From the NCBI RefSeq assembly GCF_018861315.1, contig NZ_JAHLDL010000001.1:216086-280085 (forward strand): DNA of 64,000 nucleotides. The letters run 5' to 3'. Made by a program: the position numbers and the translations under genes. Below, one piece after another: positions 27,315 to 36,291 of the stretch (position 1 is the first letter of the stretch; every line of letters begins with the position of its first letter). Origin of the DNA: Clostridium bowmanii (GTDB taxonomy: Bacteria > Bacillota > Clostridia > Clostridiales > Clostridiaceae). The notes under the pieces were generated by a model, which saw only the letters and a list, made by a program, of their open reading frames with translations, made no database searches and was not told the DNA's origin.

Positions 27315-27403
27315 CCCTTCACTGACCCTCGCCATTTTACTTATGTTTTCTTTAAATTTCCTCAACTTAAATTAGAATTGTTCTTCTCTAAATTTTATCT
27401 TTT

Positions 27404-27568
27404 CTAATGAAACTTATCATTCATATAAGGTACCTCATTAGTCCATACCTTCTCTAAATAATCCTTTTGCTTCACTATATTTTCCTCAAAATTTTCTACT
27501 GCATCTTTAGTAAGGTTACCTACATTTTCAATATTAACAACCTTTTCTTCAACACATTTTTGGTTCAT
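27404..27568 (-). CDS. Small hypothetical protein (54 residues)
   Basis: The reading frame starts MNQKCVEEKVVNIENV and ends VPYMNDKFH. It has a strong GGGAGG ribosome site seven bases before the ATG and its own terminator downstream. The protein is charged and predicted mostly helical (KDAVENFEENIVKQKDYLEKVW), with one cysteine and no membrane segment. Together the ribosome site, the composition and the terminator make it a credible gene. I do not recognise a family; the helix pattern could mediate binding to a larger partner. Confidence 0.6.
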   Translation of the reverse strand: MNQKCVEEKVVNIENVGNLTKDAVENFEENIVKQKDYLEKVWTNEVPYMNDKFH

Positions 27569-27694
27569 AAAAAATCCTCCCTACTAAATTGATTTTTTAA
27601 ACATCTATATAATATAACAAGTAAAAGATGTCTATTAGTAGTATATCCCATAAGTTGATATTTTATAACATTTCATACCAAGGTCTTTTCGGAG

Positions 27695-27724
27695 CATAAA
27701 ATAAAAAAGCAGGAATACCTGCTT
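27695..27724 (-). terminator. Minus-strand terminator
   Basis: On the minus strand AAGCAGG-TATT-CCTGCTT is followed by TTTTATTTTAT. It supports transcription of the small membrane-protein frame just upstream. Confidence 0.75.
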
Positions 27725-27778
27725 AAGAATTAAATTGACCATATATTTTTGCACATCTTTGTATTTATTTAAATTAAT

Positions 27779-27979
27779 TTATAGATTTTCCCTTTTGATA
27801 ATGACAACTTCCTTATGTATACTAGTTAAATCTCCAATAAGTGTTCCAAACATCGAAATAAATGTATATATAAAGCACCAAATTAGAAAACCCGAATTAA
27901 ATATGGTAAATGATGCAATAACCCAAAATACAAAATTAATCATTAAAATAACAAACATTTTTTTAAATATAAGTTGCAT
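27779..27979 (-). CDS. Putative small membrane protein (66 residues)
   Basis: The frame encodes two hydrophobic segments (FVILMINFVFWVIASFTIF and FLIWCFIYTFISMFGTLIG) and a charged C-terminal tail (HKEVVIIKREN). The start lacks a clear ribosome site, which lowers confidence. A good terminator on the same strand 55 bases downstream and the two-segment hairpin topology support it. An overlapping plus-strand frame of similar length has no such support. The function is unknown. Confidence 0.42.
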   Translation of the reverse strand: MQLIFKKMFVILMINFVFWVIASFTIFNSGFLIWCFIYTFISMFGTLIGDLTSIHKEVVIIKRENL

Positions 27980-28186
27980 TATTAAAGATGTTATAAGGAC
28001 TAATACTGGGTATGTGAATAATCATTTCCATTGATTCATTAGTGTAAATATTAAAGATATTAATCATATCCGTATCACTGCCTTTAATTATTCTAATAGT
28101 TAAAGTTTACTTTTTATTTTTATATAATACAACTCATAGACCTCATAACATATATTTTAGTACATAAACGGAATATAAAAGGTAAA

Positions 28187-28228
28187 AAATATAGAGTAGA
28201 AACTGCATGCAGTGTCTACTCTATATTT
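28187..28228 (-). terminator. Terminator of dbpA
   Basis: AAATATAGAGTAGA pairs with TCTACTCTATATTT around an inner palindrome ACTGCATGCAGT. Six T follow on the minus strand, one base past the helicase stop codon. Confidence 0.85.
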
Positions 28229-28229
28229 C

Positions 28230-29678
28230 TTATTCGTATATAACTTTACTAACACTACGAAGTCTACCTTTAATAGGTGTCTCTTGTAACTGCTGGAATA
28301 CTAATTCACCTTTATTATTTAATATCTCAACAAAGGTGGATATATCAATTATATTGATAATTCCTATATCACCCTTTGTCATGCCCTCAATACTGCAAAG
28401 AGTGCCTACTATATCCATGGCCCTCATCTTTGTTTTCTTACCTGCATTAATATGTAATTTCATAATTTCTTTACTGAGCTCTGCACCTTTTGCTTCTTTA
28501 AGTTCAGGTGTAGTATTCATCTTGTCTTCAAATTCTTCTTTGGCATCATTTACAGTTTCCACTTCCGGTTTTGTCTTAAGTGGAATCTCTTTACCGATAT
28601 ATTCTTGTATATCCTCTAAAAACCTGTTTTCATTTGGCGACGAAAAAGTAATTGCATGACCAAGCTTACCTATACGCCCAGTTCTTCCTATCCTATGAAC
28701 ATAGCTTTCCCTATCTTCAGGTATATCGTAATTAATTACAAGTGAAATATCATCTATATCTATGCCTCTGGCTGCAACATCTGTAGCTACCAAATATCTA
28801 AAATACCCCTTCTTAAAATCATTCATTACTATTAATCTATCACTTTGTTCCATTCCACCGTGAATTTTCTTACAAGTATAATTGAGATTTACCATCTCAC
28901 TATAAACCTCATCTACCTTGATTTTTCTATTACAAAATATCATACAGCTATCTGGGTTTTCTACTACAGTTATATCTCTTAAAAGCTTTATTTTGTCCTG
29001 TTCATTTACGTTATATCTTTCTTGGCTTATATTATCTTCAGCTTTATTTTCATCTTCTATGTCAATACGTACGGGATCTTTCATGTACTTGCTACATAGT
29101 TTCTCTATATGTTTAGGCATTGTAGCTGACAATAACATGGTGACACGATATTTGGGCAAGCTATTTATTATGATTTCAATCTGATCTACAAATCCCATAT
29201 TAAGCATTTCATCAGCTTCATCTATAACAAGATACTTTATATTTGACATATCTATTGTACCTTTATCCAAATGATCTATAATACGACCAGGTGTGCCAAC
29301 TACCACATGAGTTTTTTGTTTAAGTTCTTTTTTCTGATTATAGAAAGAGTCCTGCCCATAAATTGCGGCTACTTTAAGTCTTTTAAACCTACCGATATTA
29401 AAAATATCTTCTTTGACTTGGATAGCAAGTTCTCTTGTTGGTGTAAGAACTAATGCTTGAGGTTTATTTTCTTCCCAATCTACAAGCTGACAAATAGGAA
29501 TGCCATATGCTGCAGTCTTCCCGCTGCCAGTTTGTGACTTTACTACTACATCCTTTTTCGCCAGTACAGCAGGTATAACCTGCTCCTGCACCTTTGTTAA
29601 ATCTGTGAAACTCAGCAGACTAATTGCTTTTAATAAATCACTGCTTAATTTAAAATCTTCAAAATTTGCTTTTTTCAT
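28230..29678 (-). CDS. dbpA: DEAD-box RNA helicase DbpA/YxiN
   Basis: The 482-residue ATP-dependent RNA helicase has a Q-motif near 22, motif I SQTGSGKTAAYG, Ia PTRELA, II VIDEADEML, III SAT, V DVAARGIDI and VI HRIGRTGRIG. The C-terminal domain (about 400-480; RAMDIVGTLCSIEGMTKGDIGIINI) is the DbpA RNA-binding domain that docks on 23S rRNA hairpin 92. It therefore probably acts in late 50S assembly. It lies 46 bases after a DUF1186 gene on the same strand, so the two may be co-transcribed. Confidence 0.92.
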   Translation of the reverse strand: MKKANFEDFKLSSDLLKAISLLSFTDLTKVQEQVIPAVLAKKDVVVKSQTGSGKTAAYGIPICQLVDWEENKPQALVLTPTRELAIQVKEDIFNIGRFKRLKVAAIYGQDSFYNQKKELKQKTHVVVGTPGRIIDHLDKGTIDMSNIKYLVIDEADEMLNMGFVDQIEIIINSLPKYRVTMLLSATMPKHIEKLCSKYMKDPVRIDIEDENKAEDNISQERYNVNEQDKIKLLRDITVVENPDSCMIFCNRKIKVDEVYSEMVNLNYTCKKIHGGMEQSDRLIVMNDFKKGYFRYLVATDVAARGIDIDDISLVINYDIPEDRESYVHRIGRTGRIGKLGHAITFSSPNENRFLEDIQEYIGKEIPLKTKPEVETVNDAKEEFEDKMNTTPELKEAKGAELSKEIMKLHINAGKKTKMRAMDIVGTLCSIEGMTKGDIGIINIIDISTFVEILNNKGELVFQQLQETPIKGRLRSVSKVIYE

Positions 29679-29724
29679 TAAATCATCTCTTTTCTTATAT
29701 TTCCACTACTATTATAACCCTAGC

Positions 29725-30579
29725 TTATTTGTTTCTTTGCTTCTTTTTAGTAGCTTTTACTTGCTTTTTTTTACCTTTATTTTTATTGTTTTTTTTCATC
29801 TTATTAATTCCTTGCATAAATACAGATTTAGAATCACTACTCTCCTTAATAAAACATCTCCAGCATCCTAACTCTTCTATGGTATCCATAACAAATGAAT
29901 ATCCTTCATCTTTTAATTTCGGGAATTTTTCTTTATCATGGATTTTAATAGCACCATCCACTTCTTCTAGGGATATGCACTCCACGTCAACTAATTCATC
30001 TTTATATGCTTTTTTTATGTACTCATACAATTCACTAGGACCAACCTCACAAGAATCATATATAAGCTCATTCCAAACTTGTGAAAATTCTCTTTCAAGT
30101 TTTCCTTCAAATAGACTTTTATAGAAGTCCAGAACTTCACCTTGAGATATAACACCTTCTCCCAGTAACACAATAAATGATTTAATAGCAGCACATCTAA
30201 CATATTCATTAACATTGCTATCTTCCACTAATCTTTTTATTGGATCCATATCGCTTCCACAAACGGAAGCTAAAATTTTATGTAAATCCTCCGTAAGAAA
30301 ATCCCCAAAAATATCATCTGGAATTTCCTTTGGCATACTAACTAAATCTATAATACGCATAAAACTTTGTTTTTCTCTAAACTGTGCTAATAAGAATGTT
30401 GCATATATATGTGCAAAATAATTATGTTTTTCTAAAATCTCCTCATAATTTTCTTTGGCATTTTTTAATATTTCAATTAATTCTGGTATATATTTTTCTC
30501 TATGGTTTATTATTTCCTTTAATTGGGCTTCTGGAAACTTACCATTATTATATTCAATTTGTTTAATTAATTCATTCAT
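29725..30579 (-). CDS. DUF1186-family protein with lysine-rich tail
   Basis: The 284-residue cytoplasmic helical protein shows the DUF1186 pattern (LLAQFREKQSFMRIIDLVSMP, YVRCAAIKSFIVLLGEG, VWNELIYDSCEVGPSELYEYI). These are HEAT-like helical pairs. Many relatives end in a zinc-binding SEC-C motif. Here it is replaced by a strongly basic tail (about residues 258-284: MKKNNKNKGKKKQVKATKKK) that could bind nucleic acid. The gene precedes dbpA on the same strand, and a ribosome-related role is possible but unproven. AAGGAG precedes the start. Confidence 0.78.
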   Translation of the reverse strand: MNELIKQIEYNNGKFPEAQLKEIINHREKYIPELIEILKNAKENYEEILEKHNYFAHIYATFLLAQFREKQSFMRIIDLVSMPKEIPDDIFGDFLTEDLHKILASVCGSDMDPIKRLVEDSNVNEYVRCAAIKSFIVLLGEGVISQGEVLDFYKSLFEGKLEREFSQVWNELIYDSCEVGPSELYEYIKKAYKDELVDVECISLEEVDGAIKIHDKEKFPKLKDEGYSFVMDTIEELGCWRCFIKESSDSKSVFMQGINKMKKNNKNKGKKKQVKATKKKQRNK

Positions 30580-30699
30580 TATAATAAAACTCCTTCTTCA
30601 TTTGAATTTTTCCTAAAATATCATTTATTACTCACAGAAGGGACTTAACTCCCTAATGGACCTATTATATTATATCCTTTTTTCTTACTTTATGCACTA

Positions 30700-30810
30700 A
30701 TGATTAATAGTTTTGTTTGTTAATTATGTTACTACTTAGATACTATTTTGCTGTAGATCCTGAATGGAATGTTTGTCTAAAGTGTGGCTCTAAATTAAAA
30801 CAACTATAAA
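30700..30810 (+). pseudogene. Possible zinc-ribbon gene remnant
   Basis: A 36-codon frame ends in PEWNVCLKCGSKLKQL, which looks like the tail of a CxxC zinc-ribbon protein. There is no ribosome site, and no second CxxC or upstream domain. It probably represents decayed coding sequence, though chance cannot be excluded. Confidence 0.25.
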
Positions 30811-30854
30811 AAAGTGCTGTAATTCCTTAAATTAAAGGAATTACAGCATTTTTA
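30811..30854. terminator. Bidirectional terminator after folT
   Basis: AAAAGTGCTGTAATTCCTT pairs with AAGGAATTACAGCATTTTT. The stem overlaps the folT stop codon and ends the histidine operon on the minus strand. Confidence 0.85.
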
Positions 30855-31634
30855 ATATTTAGGATGTGTTCTAAACACTAATTCATATACATTTAAAAGT
30901 AAAGATATCATATATGACTGAATTAAAACCATTAGACATGATTCTGCAATTCTAGGAATCCATAAAACCATGAACCCAATACTTGAAAGTCCAGGTACAA
31001 ATAATATTAAAAGATAAGTATTAATAGATGAAATTACTATTGTAGGCAATCCTATAGCTAACATCATTTTAATATAGTTGTCATACAATTTATTTTCAGT
31101 ATTGTTTCTCTTAATCAAAGTATTAATAAATAGAATTAAAAAACCAAGCAGTGCAATAACTTCCAGTCCGATCCCAATAAACTGAGTTTTCTTTCCCAGC
31201 AAAAATACCAATTTTCCTAAATATGATTTTGGAAATACAAATATTACAACATTATTAATAATTCCTATTAGTCCTAAAGTTACGAAAAAAGAAATATAGT
31301 GTTTTACTAATTTTTCAGCATTAACAATCTTTGCGTATCTCCATATTAGTCCCGGAATAAATCCTGAAAGCATTGTTGTTAAAGTAAACAGCGGAATATA
31401 AGGTCCCATAGGTTTTAGAATATATGCAAGAATGTCCACAATGCCACCAGCAAATGCACCATAAATTGGCCCATAAATAATTCCAGGAAGAATATAGAAA
31501 ATTCCATCAAAACTAATTCTCATAGCTCCTACACCACCAATTGGTATCATTATACCCATTGACCTTATAATTACGGCAATTGCAATAAAGACAGAAGTTG
31601 AAACCAAAATTTTTGTACTCATCTTTTCTTTCAT
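30852..31634 (-). CDS. folT: Folate-type ECF transporter S component
   Basis: The 260-residue integral membrane protein has about six to seven segments and the S-component pattern near its N-terminus (RISFDGIFYILPGIIYGPIYGAFAGGIVDIL). It lies at the end of an operon of tetrahydrofolate-dependent enzymes, which points to folate or 5-formyl-tetrahydrofolate uptake together with an ECF energising module encoded elsewhere. It is somewhat longer than typical FolT (about 180 residues), with an extra C-terminal hydrophobic half. A hairpin between fchA and this gene may lower its expression relative to the operon. GGAGGTATTTAA precedes the start. Confidence 0.8.
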   Translation of the reverse strand: MKEKMSTKILVSTSVFIAIAVIIRSMGIMIPIGGVGAMRISFDGIFYILPGIIYGPIYGAFAGGIVDILAYILKPMGPYIPLFTLTTMLSGFIPGLIWRYAKIVNAEKLVKHYISFFVTLGLIGIINNVVIFVFPKSYLGKLVFLLGKKTQFIGIGLEVIALLGFLILFINTLIKRNNTENKLYDNYIKMMLAIGLPTIVISSINTYLLILFVPGLSSIGFMVLWIPRIAESCLMVLIQSYMISLLLNVYELVFRTHPKY

Positions 31635-31660
31635 TTAAATACCTCCAACATATTAAAAAC

Positions 31661-31692
31661 AACCTGAAGTAAATGATAATCTACCTCAGGTT
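31661..31692 (-). terminator. Intra-operon hairpin between fchA and folT
   Basis: On the minus strand AACCTGAGGTA pairs with TACTTCAGGTT (one G-U) and is followed by GTTTTTAATA. It is probably a partial terminator that tunes folT expression. Confidence 0.65.
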
Positions 31693-31710
31693 GATGGTTA
31701 TTGTATCCTT

Positions 31711-32331
31711 TTACATAACTACTTTGCTAAGTATTTGTTTTTCTCTTTCAACTACATTCGTTTCAAGAACAGAAACTTTTTTTTCAAACTCAGCTACAAA
31801 TTCACTATCCTTGATTGAGGATAAATTTATTTTCACATTGTATAGTGCTGCTAAAACTGCACTTCTTGCCATCATAGCAGCTACAGCACCATCAGTTACT
31901 GCATTTTTATTTCCATGTTCTACTGCTTTTTCTGAGTAATCCATAAGTTTATATGCATCTTCTGCTATCTTATATGGAGTCTGAGATGCATACTTTAATG
32001 CATTTTGAATAGCTTCTTTTCTTATGGTTTTTTCTTCATCATTGTCTTTTGGTAATTTAAAGGAATCCATCACTCTGTGAAAAGCCTCTGAATCCTTATC
32101 AATATACCCTACAAATTTTTCTTTGTATATATTAGCTTGTTCATAAACTTCTTTCATTTCTACTTCATAACTTTCATAACCTTTTTTGCCAATAGTTAAG
32201 CTTGCAACCATTGAGACAAGCGCTGCTGCAGATGAAGCTGCTAGTGCCGCAATGCTTCCACCTCCTGGTACAGGACAATTTTGTGAAGTTTGGTCAATGA
32301 ATTCTTTAACACTTTTATCAACTAATAACAT
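31711..32331 (-). CDS. fchA: Formiminotetrahydrofolate cyclodeaminase
   Basis: The 206-residue helical enzyme converts 5-formimino-tetrahydrofolate to 5,10-methenyl-tetrahydrofolate and ammonia. The family block PVPGGGSIAALAASSAAALVSMVASLT near residue 20 and DGAVAAMMARSAVLAALYNVKINL near 150 are diagnostic of the cyclodeaminase domain, which is fused to the transferase in mammalian FTCD. Here it is a separate protein, as in histidine- and purine-fermenting clostridia. It follows fhs by 26 bases. The methenyl-THF cyclohydrolase needed before Fhs is not in the window. Confidence 0.92.
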   Translation of the reverse strand: MLLVDKSVKEFIDQTSQNCPVPGGGSIAALAASSAAALVSMVASLTIGKKGYESYEVEMKEVYEQANIYKEKFVGYIDKDSEAFHRVMDSFKLPKDNDEEKTIRKEAIQNALKYASQTPYKIAEDAYKLMDYSEKAVEHGNKNAVTDGAVAAMMARSAVLAALYNVKINLSSIKDSEFVAEFEKKVSVLETNVVEREKQILSKVVM

Positions 32332-32357
32332 AGTGATTTTCTCCTTTCTGCATCTTA

Positions 32358-34037
32358 TTAAAATAATCCTGTTATAACTCCATTTTTATCTATATCCATC
32401 TTTTCTGCTGCGGTAACTCTCGGAAGTCCTGGCATAGTCATTATGTTGCCAGCTTCGCACACAATAAATCCAGCGCCTGCAGAAGCTCTTATCGTCTTTA
32501 TTGTAATCTTAAATCCTTTCGGAGCGCCGAGAAGTTTAGCATCATCAGACAGGGAGTATTGAGTTTTAGCAATGCATATTGGCATCTTATCTAGCCCTAA
32601 TTCTTCAAGTTTTTTTATCTGCTTTTTAGCATTTGCTTCAAACACTACTCCATCTCCACCATATATTTCGCGAACAATTGTATCTATTTTTTCTTTTATA
32701 GAACTATTTACATCATAAATAGGTTTAAAGTTTGACTCCTCAGTTTCTATAAGTTTTACAAGCTTCTCAGCCATCTGAGTTCCGCCTTCTGAACCTTTAG
32801 CCCATACTTCATTAAGTGCTACTTCAACTCCAAACTCCTTGCATTTTGCTATAAGAAGTTCTATTTCACTTTCTGTATCTTTACTAAATCTATTTACTGC
32901 AACCATCACAGGTACATTGAATTTCCTTATATTTTCAACTTGTTTTTTTAAGTTCTCAAATCCACTATCAAGAGCTTCAAGATTTTCTATTCCTAAATCT
33001 GCTTTAGCTACTCCACCATGCATTTTTAGTGCTCTTATAGTAGCAACTATAAGAGTAGCCGCTGGTTTTAACTCTCCATATCTACATTTTATATCAAAGA
33101 ACTTTTCTCCACCAAGGTCCGCACCGAACCCTGCCTCAGTTACTAAATAATCACAAAGTTTAAGTCCAAGCTTTGTAGCTATAAGACTATTGCATCCATG
33201 AGCTATGTTTGCAAATGGTCCACCATGTATTATTGCTGGTGAATTTTCTAATGTCTGAACTATATTGGGCTTTATAGCATCTTTCATCAAAAGAGCCATT
33301 GCTCCATTAACCTTAATATCCTTTGCAGTTACTGGATCACTATCCATGTTATAAGCTACTATTATTTTACCAAGCCTCTCTTTAAGATCCATTAAATCCT
33401 TAGAAAGACAAAGAATAGCCATAACCTCCGATGCAACACTAATCATGAAACCATCTTCTCTTGGGAAACCGCACACTTTTCCACCAAGACCAACAACTAT
33501 ATTTCTAAGAGCTCTGTCATTCATATCCATAACTCTTTTAAATACAATCTGCCTAATATCAATTTTCAGGATATTACCTTGATGAATATGATTGTCTATT
33601 GCTGCTGATAACAGATTATTTGCTGCAGTAATAGCATGCATATCTCCTGTAAAGTGGAGATTAATATCTTCCATAGGAACTACTTGAGCATATCCGCCAC
33701 CTGCCGCTCCTCCTTTAATCCCAAACACAGGTCCCAGTGAAGGCTCTCTTAATGCTATACACGCCTTTTTCCCTATTCTATTTAAAGCATCTCCAAGACC
33801 AATAGAAGTTGTTGATTTTCCCTCTCCTGCTGGTGTTGGAGTGATTGCTGTAACAAGTATCAGTTTCCCATCTTTTTTATCCTTTAATCTATCAAATATA
33901 CTTAAAGAAACTTTTGCCTTGTACTTACCGTAAGCTTCTAATTCATCCTCTTCAATTCCTAATTTTTCAGCTATTTTTGTAATTGGTAGCATCTTAGCCT
34001 TTTGAGCTATTTCAATATCACTTGGAACGATATTCAT
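32358..34037 (-). CDS. fhs: Formate-tetrahydrofolate ligase
   Basis: The roughly 559-residue P-loop enzyme interconverts formate plus ATP plus THF with 10-formyl-THF. The P-loop is in [16 protein letters not shown]; other diagnostic blocks are [42 protein letters not shown] and [14 protein letters not shown]. In this operon it probably runs backwards, recovering ATP by substrate-level phosphorylation from the one-carbon unit of histidine. The ATG at 34037 with GGGGAG upstream is preferred to a TTG three codons earlier. The gene lies between ftcD and fchA. Confidence 0.95.
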   Translation of the reverse strand: MNIVPSDIEIAQKAKMLPITKIAEKLGIEEDELEAYGKYKAKVSLSIFDRLKDKKDGKLILVTAITPTPAGEGKSTTSIGLGDALNRIGKKACIALREPSLGPVFGIKGGAAGGGYAQVVPMEDINLHFTGDMHAITAANNLLSAAIDNHIHQGNILKIDIRQIVFKRVMDMNDRALRNIVVGLGGKVCGFPREDGFMISVASEVMAILCLSKDLMDLKERLGKIIVAYNMDSDPVTAKDIKVNGAMALLMKDAIKPNIVQTLENSPAIIHGGPFANIAHGCNSLIATKLGLKLCDYLVTEAGFGADLGGEKFFDIKCRYGELKPAATLIVATIRALKMHGGVAKADLGIENLEALDSGFENLKKQVENIRKFNVPVMVAVNRFSKDTESEIELLIAKCKEFGVEVALNEVWAKGSEGGTQMAEKLVKLIETEESNFKPIYDVNSSIKEKIDTIVREIYGGDGVVFEANAKKQIKKLEELGLDKMPICIAKTQYSLSDDAKLLGAPKGFKITIKTIRASAGAGFIVCEAGNIMTMPGLPRVTAAEKMDIDKNGVITGLF

Positions 34038-34080
34038 ATAATTCAACTCCCCATCATATTTAATAATATTTTAGAATTTA

Positions 34081-34977
34081 CTATTCTGACAGTCTCTTTT
34101 CAAGTACTTGGCTTATGTCAAAGTTTTCTATTTGAAGGTAATATTCAGCACAATCTATTAGTGCTTTCATAGGCACAAGTCCAATAACTTCACTACCTAC
34201 AACTGAAACACCATATCTCATAGCTTCCATTTTAACCATTTCATGAGCTCTGTACACTGCTGTCTTTTCATAATTTACAAGGTTCATAGAAATCTGTACT
34301 ATATTTCTCTCATGAAGTTTAACACCCATAGCCTTTACAAATCTAAGTCCTCCGCCTATAAATCTTACCTTTTTACCAATAGCAGTTGCTATTTCCATAT
34401 TATCTGTACCTAAGTTAACATTGTATGCTACAAGGGGAAATCTAGCTCCTATAACTGTACATCCACTTTTTTCATTCATTTCACATGGGCCAAAATCAGG
34501 TTTCCATTCTGGAAGTTTTATTTTTTCAAAGAAACCTTCGTACTGTCCTTTTCTAATATTGGCAAGATTTGTCCGTTCCTTACTAGAAGCTGCATCTTCG
34601 TAAAGATAAACAGGTATGTTTAATTCACTAGCAACCTTTTCCCCAAGCTCTTTAGCCATTTCAACACATTCCTCCGTAGTAATATCCTGTATTGGAATAA
34701 ATGGAACCACATCTGTAGCACCCATTCTTGGATGAGCACCTGTATGATGCCTCATATCTATAAGCTCTGATGCTCTTTTTATTAACTTAAAAGCAGCATT
34801 TTTAGCATCTTCAGGTGCAGCAACAAAAGTAACAACTGTCCTGTTATGATCTTTATCTGAGGAATAGTCAAGTAATTTTACATTTTCTGTATTTCTAACC
34901 TCATCAAGTATACTTTCGATTATCTTCTTATCTCTTCCTTCACTAAAATTCGGAACACATTCTACTAATTTTCCCAT
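34081..34977 (-). CDS. ftcD: Glutamate formimidoyltransferase
   Basis: The 298-residue enzyme transfers the formimino group from formiminoglutamate to tetrahydrofolate, releasing glutamate. The N-terminus LVECVPNFSEGRDKKIIE is the family signature; DHNRTVVTFV, MRHHTGAHPRMGATDVVPF and KVRFIGGGLRFVKAMG are further conserved blocks. It corresponds to the transferase half of mammalian FTCD and is encoded separately from fchA. With hutG elsewhere in the window, the cell would have two ways to dispose of formiminoglutamate; this one conserves the one-carbon unit. AAGGAGA precedes the start. Confidence 0.94.
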   Translation of the reverse strand: MGKLVECVPNFSEGRDKKIIESILDEVRNTENVKLLDYSSDKDHNRTVVTFVAAPEDAKNAAFKLIKRASELIDMRHHTGAHPRMGATDVVPFIPIQDITTEECVEMAKELGEKVASELNIPVYLYEDAASSKERTNLANIRKGQYEGFFEKIKLPEWKPDFGPCEMNEKSGCTVIGARFPLVAYNVNLGTDNMEIATAIGKKVRFIGGGLRFVKAMGVKLHERNIVQISMNLVNYEKTAVYRAHEMVKMEAMRYGVSVVGSEVIGLVPMKALIDCAEYYLQIENFDISQVLEKRLSE

Positions 34978-35015
34978 ATTATTATATCTCCTTTACCACT
35001 GTATTTTTTATATTC

Positions 35016-36269
35016 CTATACATTAACAACTAAATTTCCATTTTTAATTACTTTCTCTACAATATTTATGCCAGTATTATATGGTATAAAATTATAAGAA
35101 GGATATTTTAAAATAATAATATCACCTTTTTTACCTGGGTCTATGCTCCCTATGGAATCTGCTCTACCCACAGCAGCCGCGCCGTTTATTGTAAGCGCTG
35201 TTATAGCCTCTTCCATACTCATCTTCATATATATAGCTGCCACTCCAAATACCAAAGGTATTGAATATGTAAAACAGCTTCCTGGATTAAAATCTGTTGC
35301 CAGTGCTACTGCGCAACCGCTATCAATTATTTCCCTTGCCCTTGCATATGGCTCTTTTAAGCAAAATGCAGTACATGGAAGGAGAGTAGTAATTACCTTT
35401 TTCTCTGCCATGGCTTTTATACCCTCATCTGACGCATGCAATAGATGGTCAGCTGATATTGCGCCAACTTCTGCTGCAAGCTCCGCTCCCCCAAGAGTTA
35501 CTATTTCATCTGCATGGAGTTTAAGTTTAAAACCCATTTCCTTTGCTTTTGAAAGAAGTTTTCTTGATTCCGCTACAGAAAAAACTTTGTCTTCACAAAA
35601 AACATCGCAAAACTCTGCAAGATTTTCATCTTTAATTACAGGGAGTACCTTCTTTATAATAAAGTCAATATACTCATTGTTTTTTCCTTTGTATTCAGGT
35701 GGAACTGAATGTGCACCTAAAAATGTAGTTACCACGTCCATAGCATGTTCTTCGTTAAGACTCTTCATAACCTTAAGTTGCTTTATTTCTGTGTCAAAAT
35801 CAAGGCCATAACCGCTTTTACCTTCTACAGTTGTTACTCCAAGCCTCATCATGTCATTAAGCCTTTCAAACCCTACATTATAAAGTTCTTCATAAGAAGC
35901 ATTCTTTGTTGCGTTTACGGTGTTTTGTATTCCACCGCCTCTCTCCATTATATCCATATAACTGTCGCCACGGAGTCTCCAAGCAAATTCATCTGCCCTG
36001 TAGCCACCAAATATAAAATGAGTGTGAGAATCTACAAATCCTGGAAGTACACATTTGTTAGAGGCATCTATAACTTCATAATCCTCTTCATTGTAGATTT
36101 TCAATATTTCCTGCGTAGTATTAACAGCTTTAATTATGCCGTCTTCAATGACAAGTGCTCCATTTTCAATGGTATGAAGGTTTTTCATTTCTTCACCGCA
36201 TTTTGCTTTGCTACCACTGCAGGTAACAAGCTGCGAAGCATTTTTTATAAGCATATTCCCTTTTTTCAT
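35016..36269 (-). CDS. hutI: Imidazolonepropionase
   Basis: The 417-residue amidohydrolase opens the imidazolone ring to give N-formimino-glutamate. Metal ligands appear in LPGFVDSHTHFIFGG (HxH), in LKLHADE and in ADHLLH, and in the late ALATDFNPGSCFT. The VEGKSGYGL block is typical of HutI. The ATG at 36269 follows GAGAGGGATG, 22 bases after the hutU stop; the frame is open further upstream only into hutU. It is the second gene of the hutU-hutI-ftcD-fhs-fchA-folT operon. Confidence 0.94.
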   Translation of the reverse strand: MKKGNMLIKNASQLVTCSGSKAKCGEEMKNLHTIENGALVIEDGIIKAVNTTQEILKIYNEEDYEVIDASNKCVLPGFVDSHTHFIFGGYRADEFAWRLRGDSYMDIMERGGGIQNTVNATKNASYEELYNVGFERLNDMMRLGVTTVEGKSGYGLDFDTEIKQLKVMKSLNEEHAMDVVTTFLGAHSVPPEYKGKNNEYIDFIIKKVLPVIKDENLAEFCDVFCEDKVFSVAESRKLLSKAKEMGFKLKLHADEIVTLGGAELAAEVGAISADHLLHASDEGIKAMAEKKVITTLLPCTAFCLKEPYARAREIIDSGCAVALATDFNPGSCFTYSIPLVFGVAAIYMKMSMEEAITALTINGAAAVGRADSIGSIDPGKKGDIIILKYPSYNFIPYNTGINIVEKVIKNGNLVVNV

Positions 36270-36291
36270 AAATTCATCCCTCTCAAATATA

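Noticed and set aside
27735..28034. 99-codon plus-strand frame
   Set aside because: It lacks a ribosome site and lies opposite a frame encoding a two-segment membrane protein that has its own terminator.
35143..35811. 222-codon plus-strand frame within hutI
   Set aside because: It is a shadow frame opposite a clearly conserved imidazolonepropionase.
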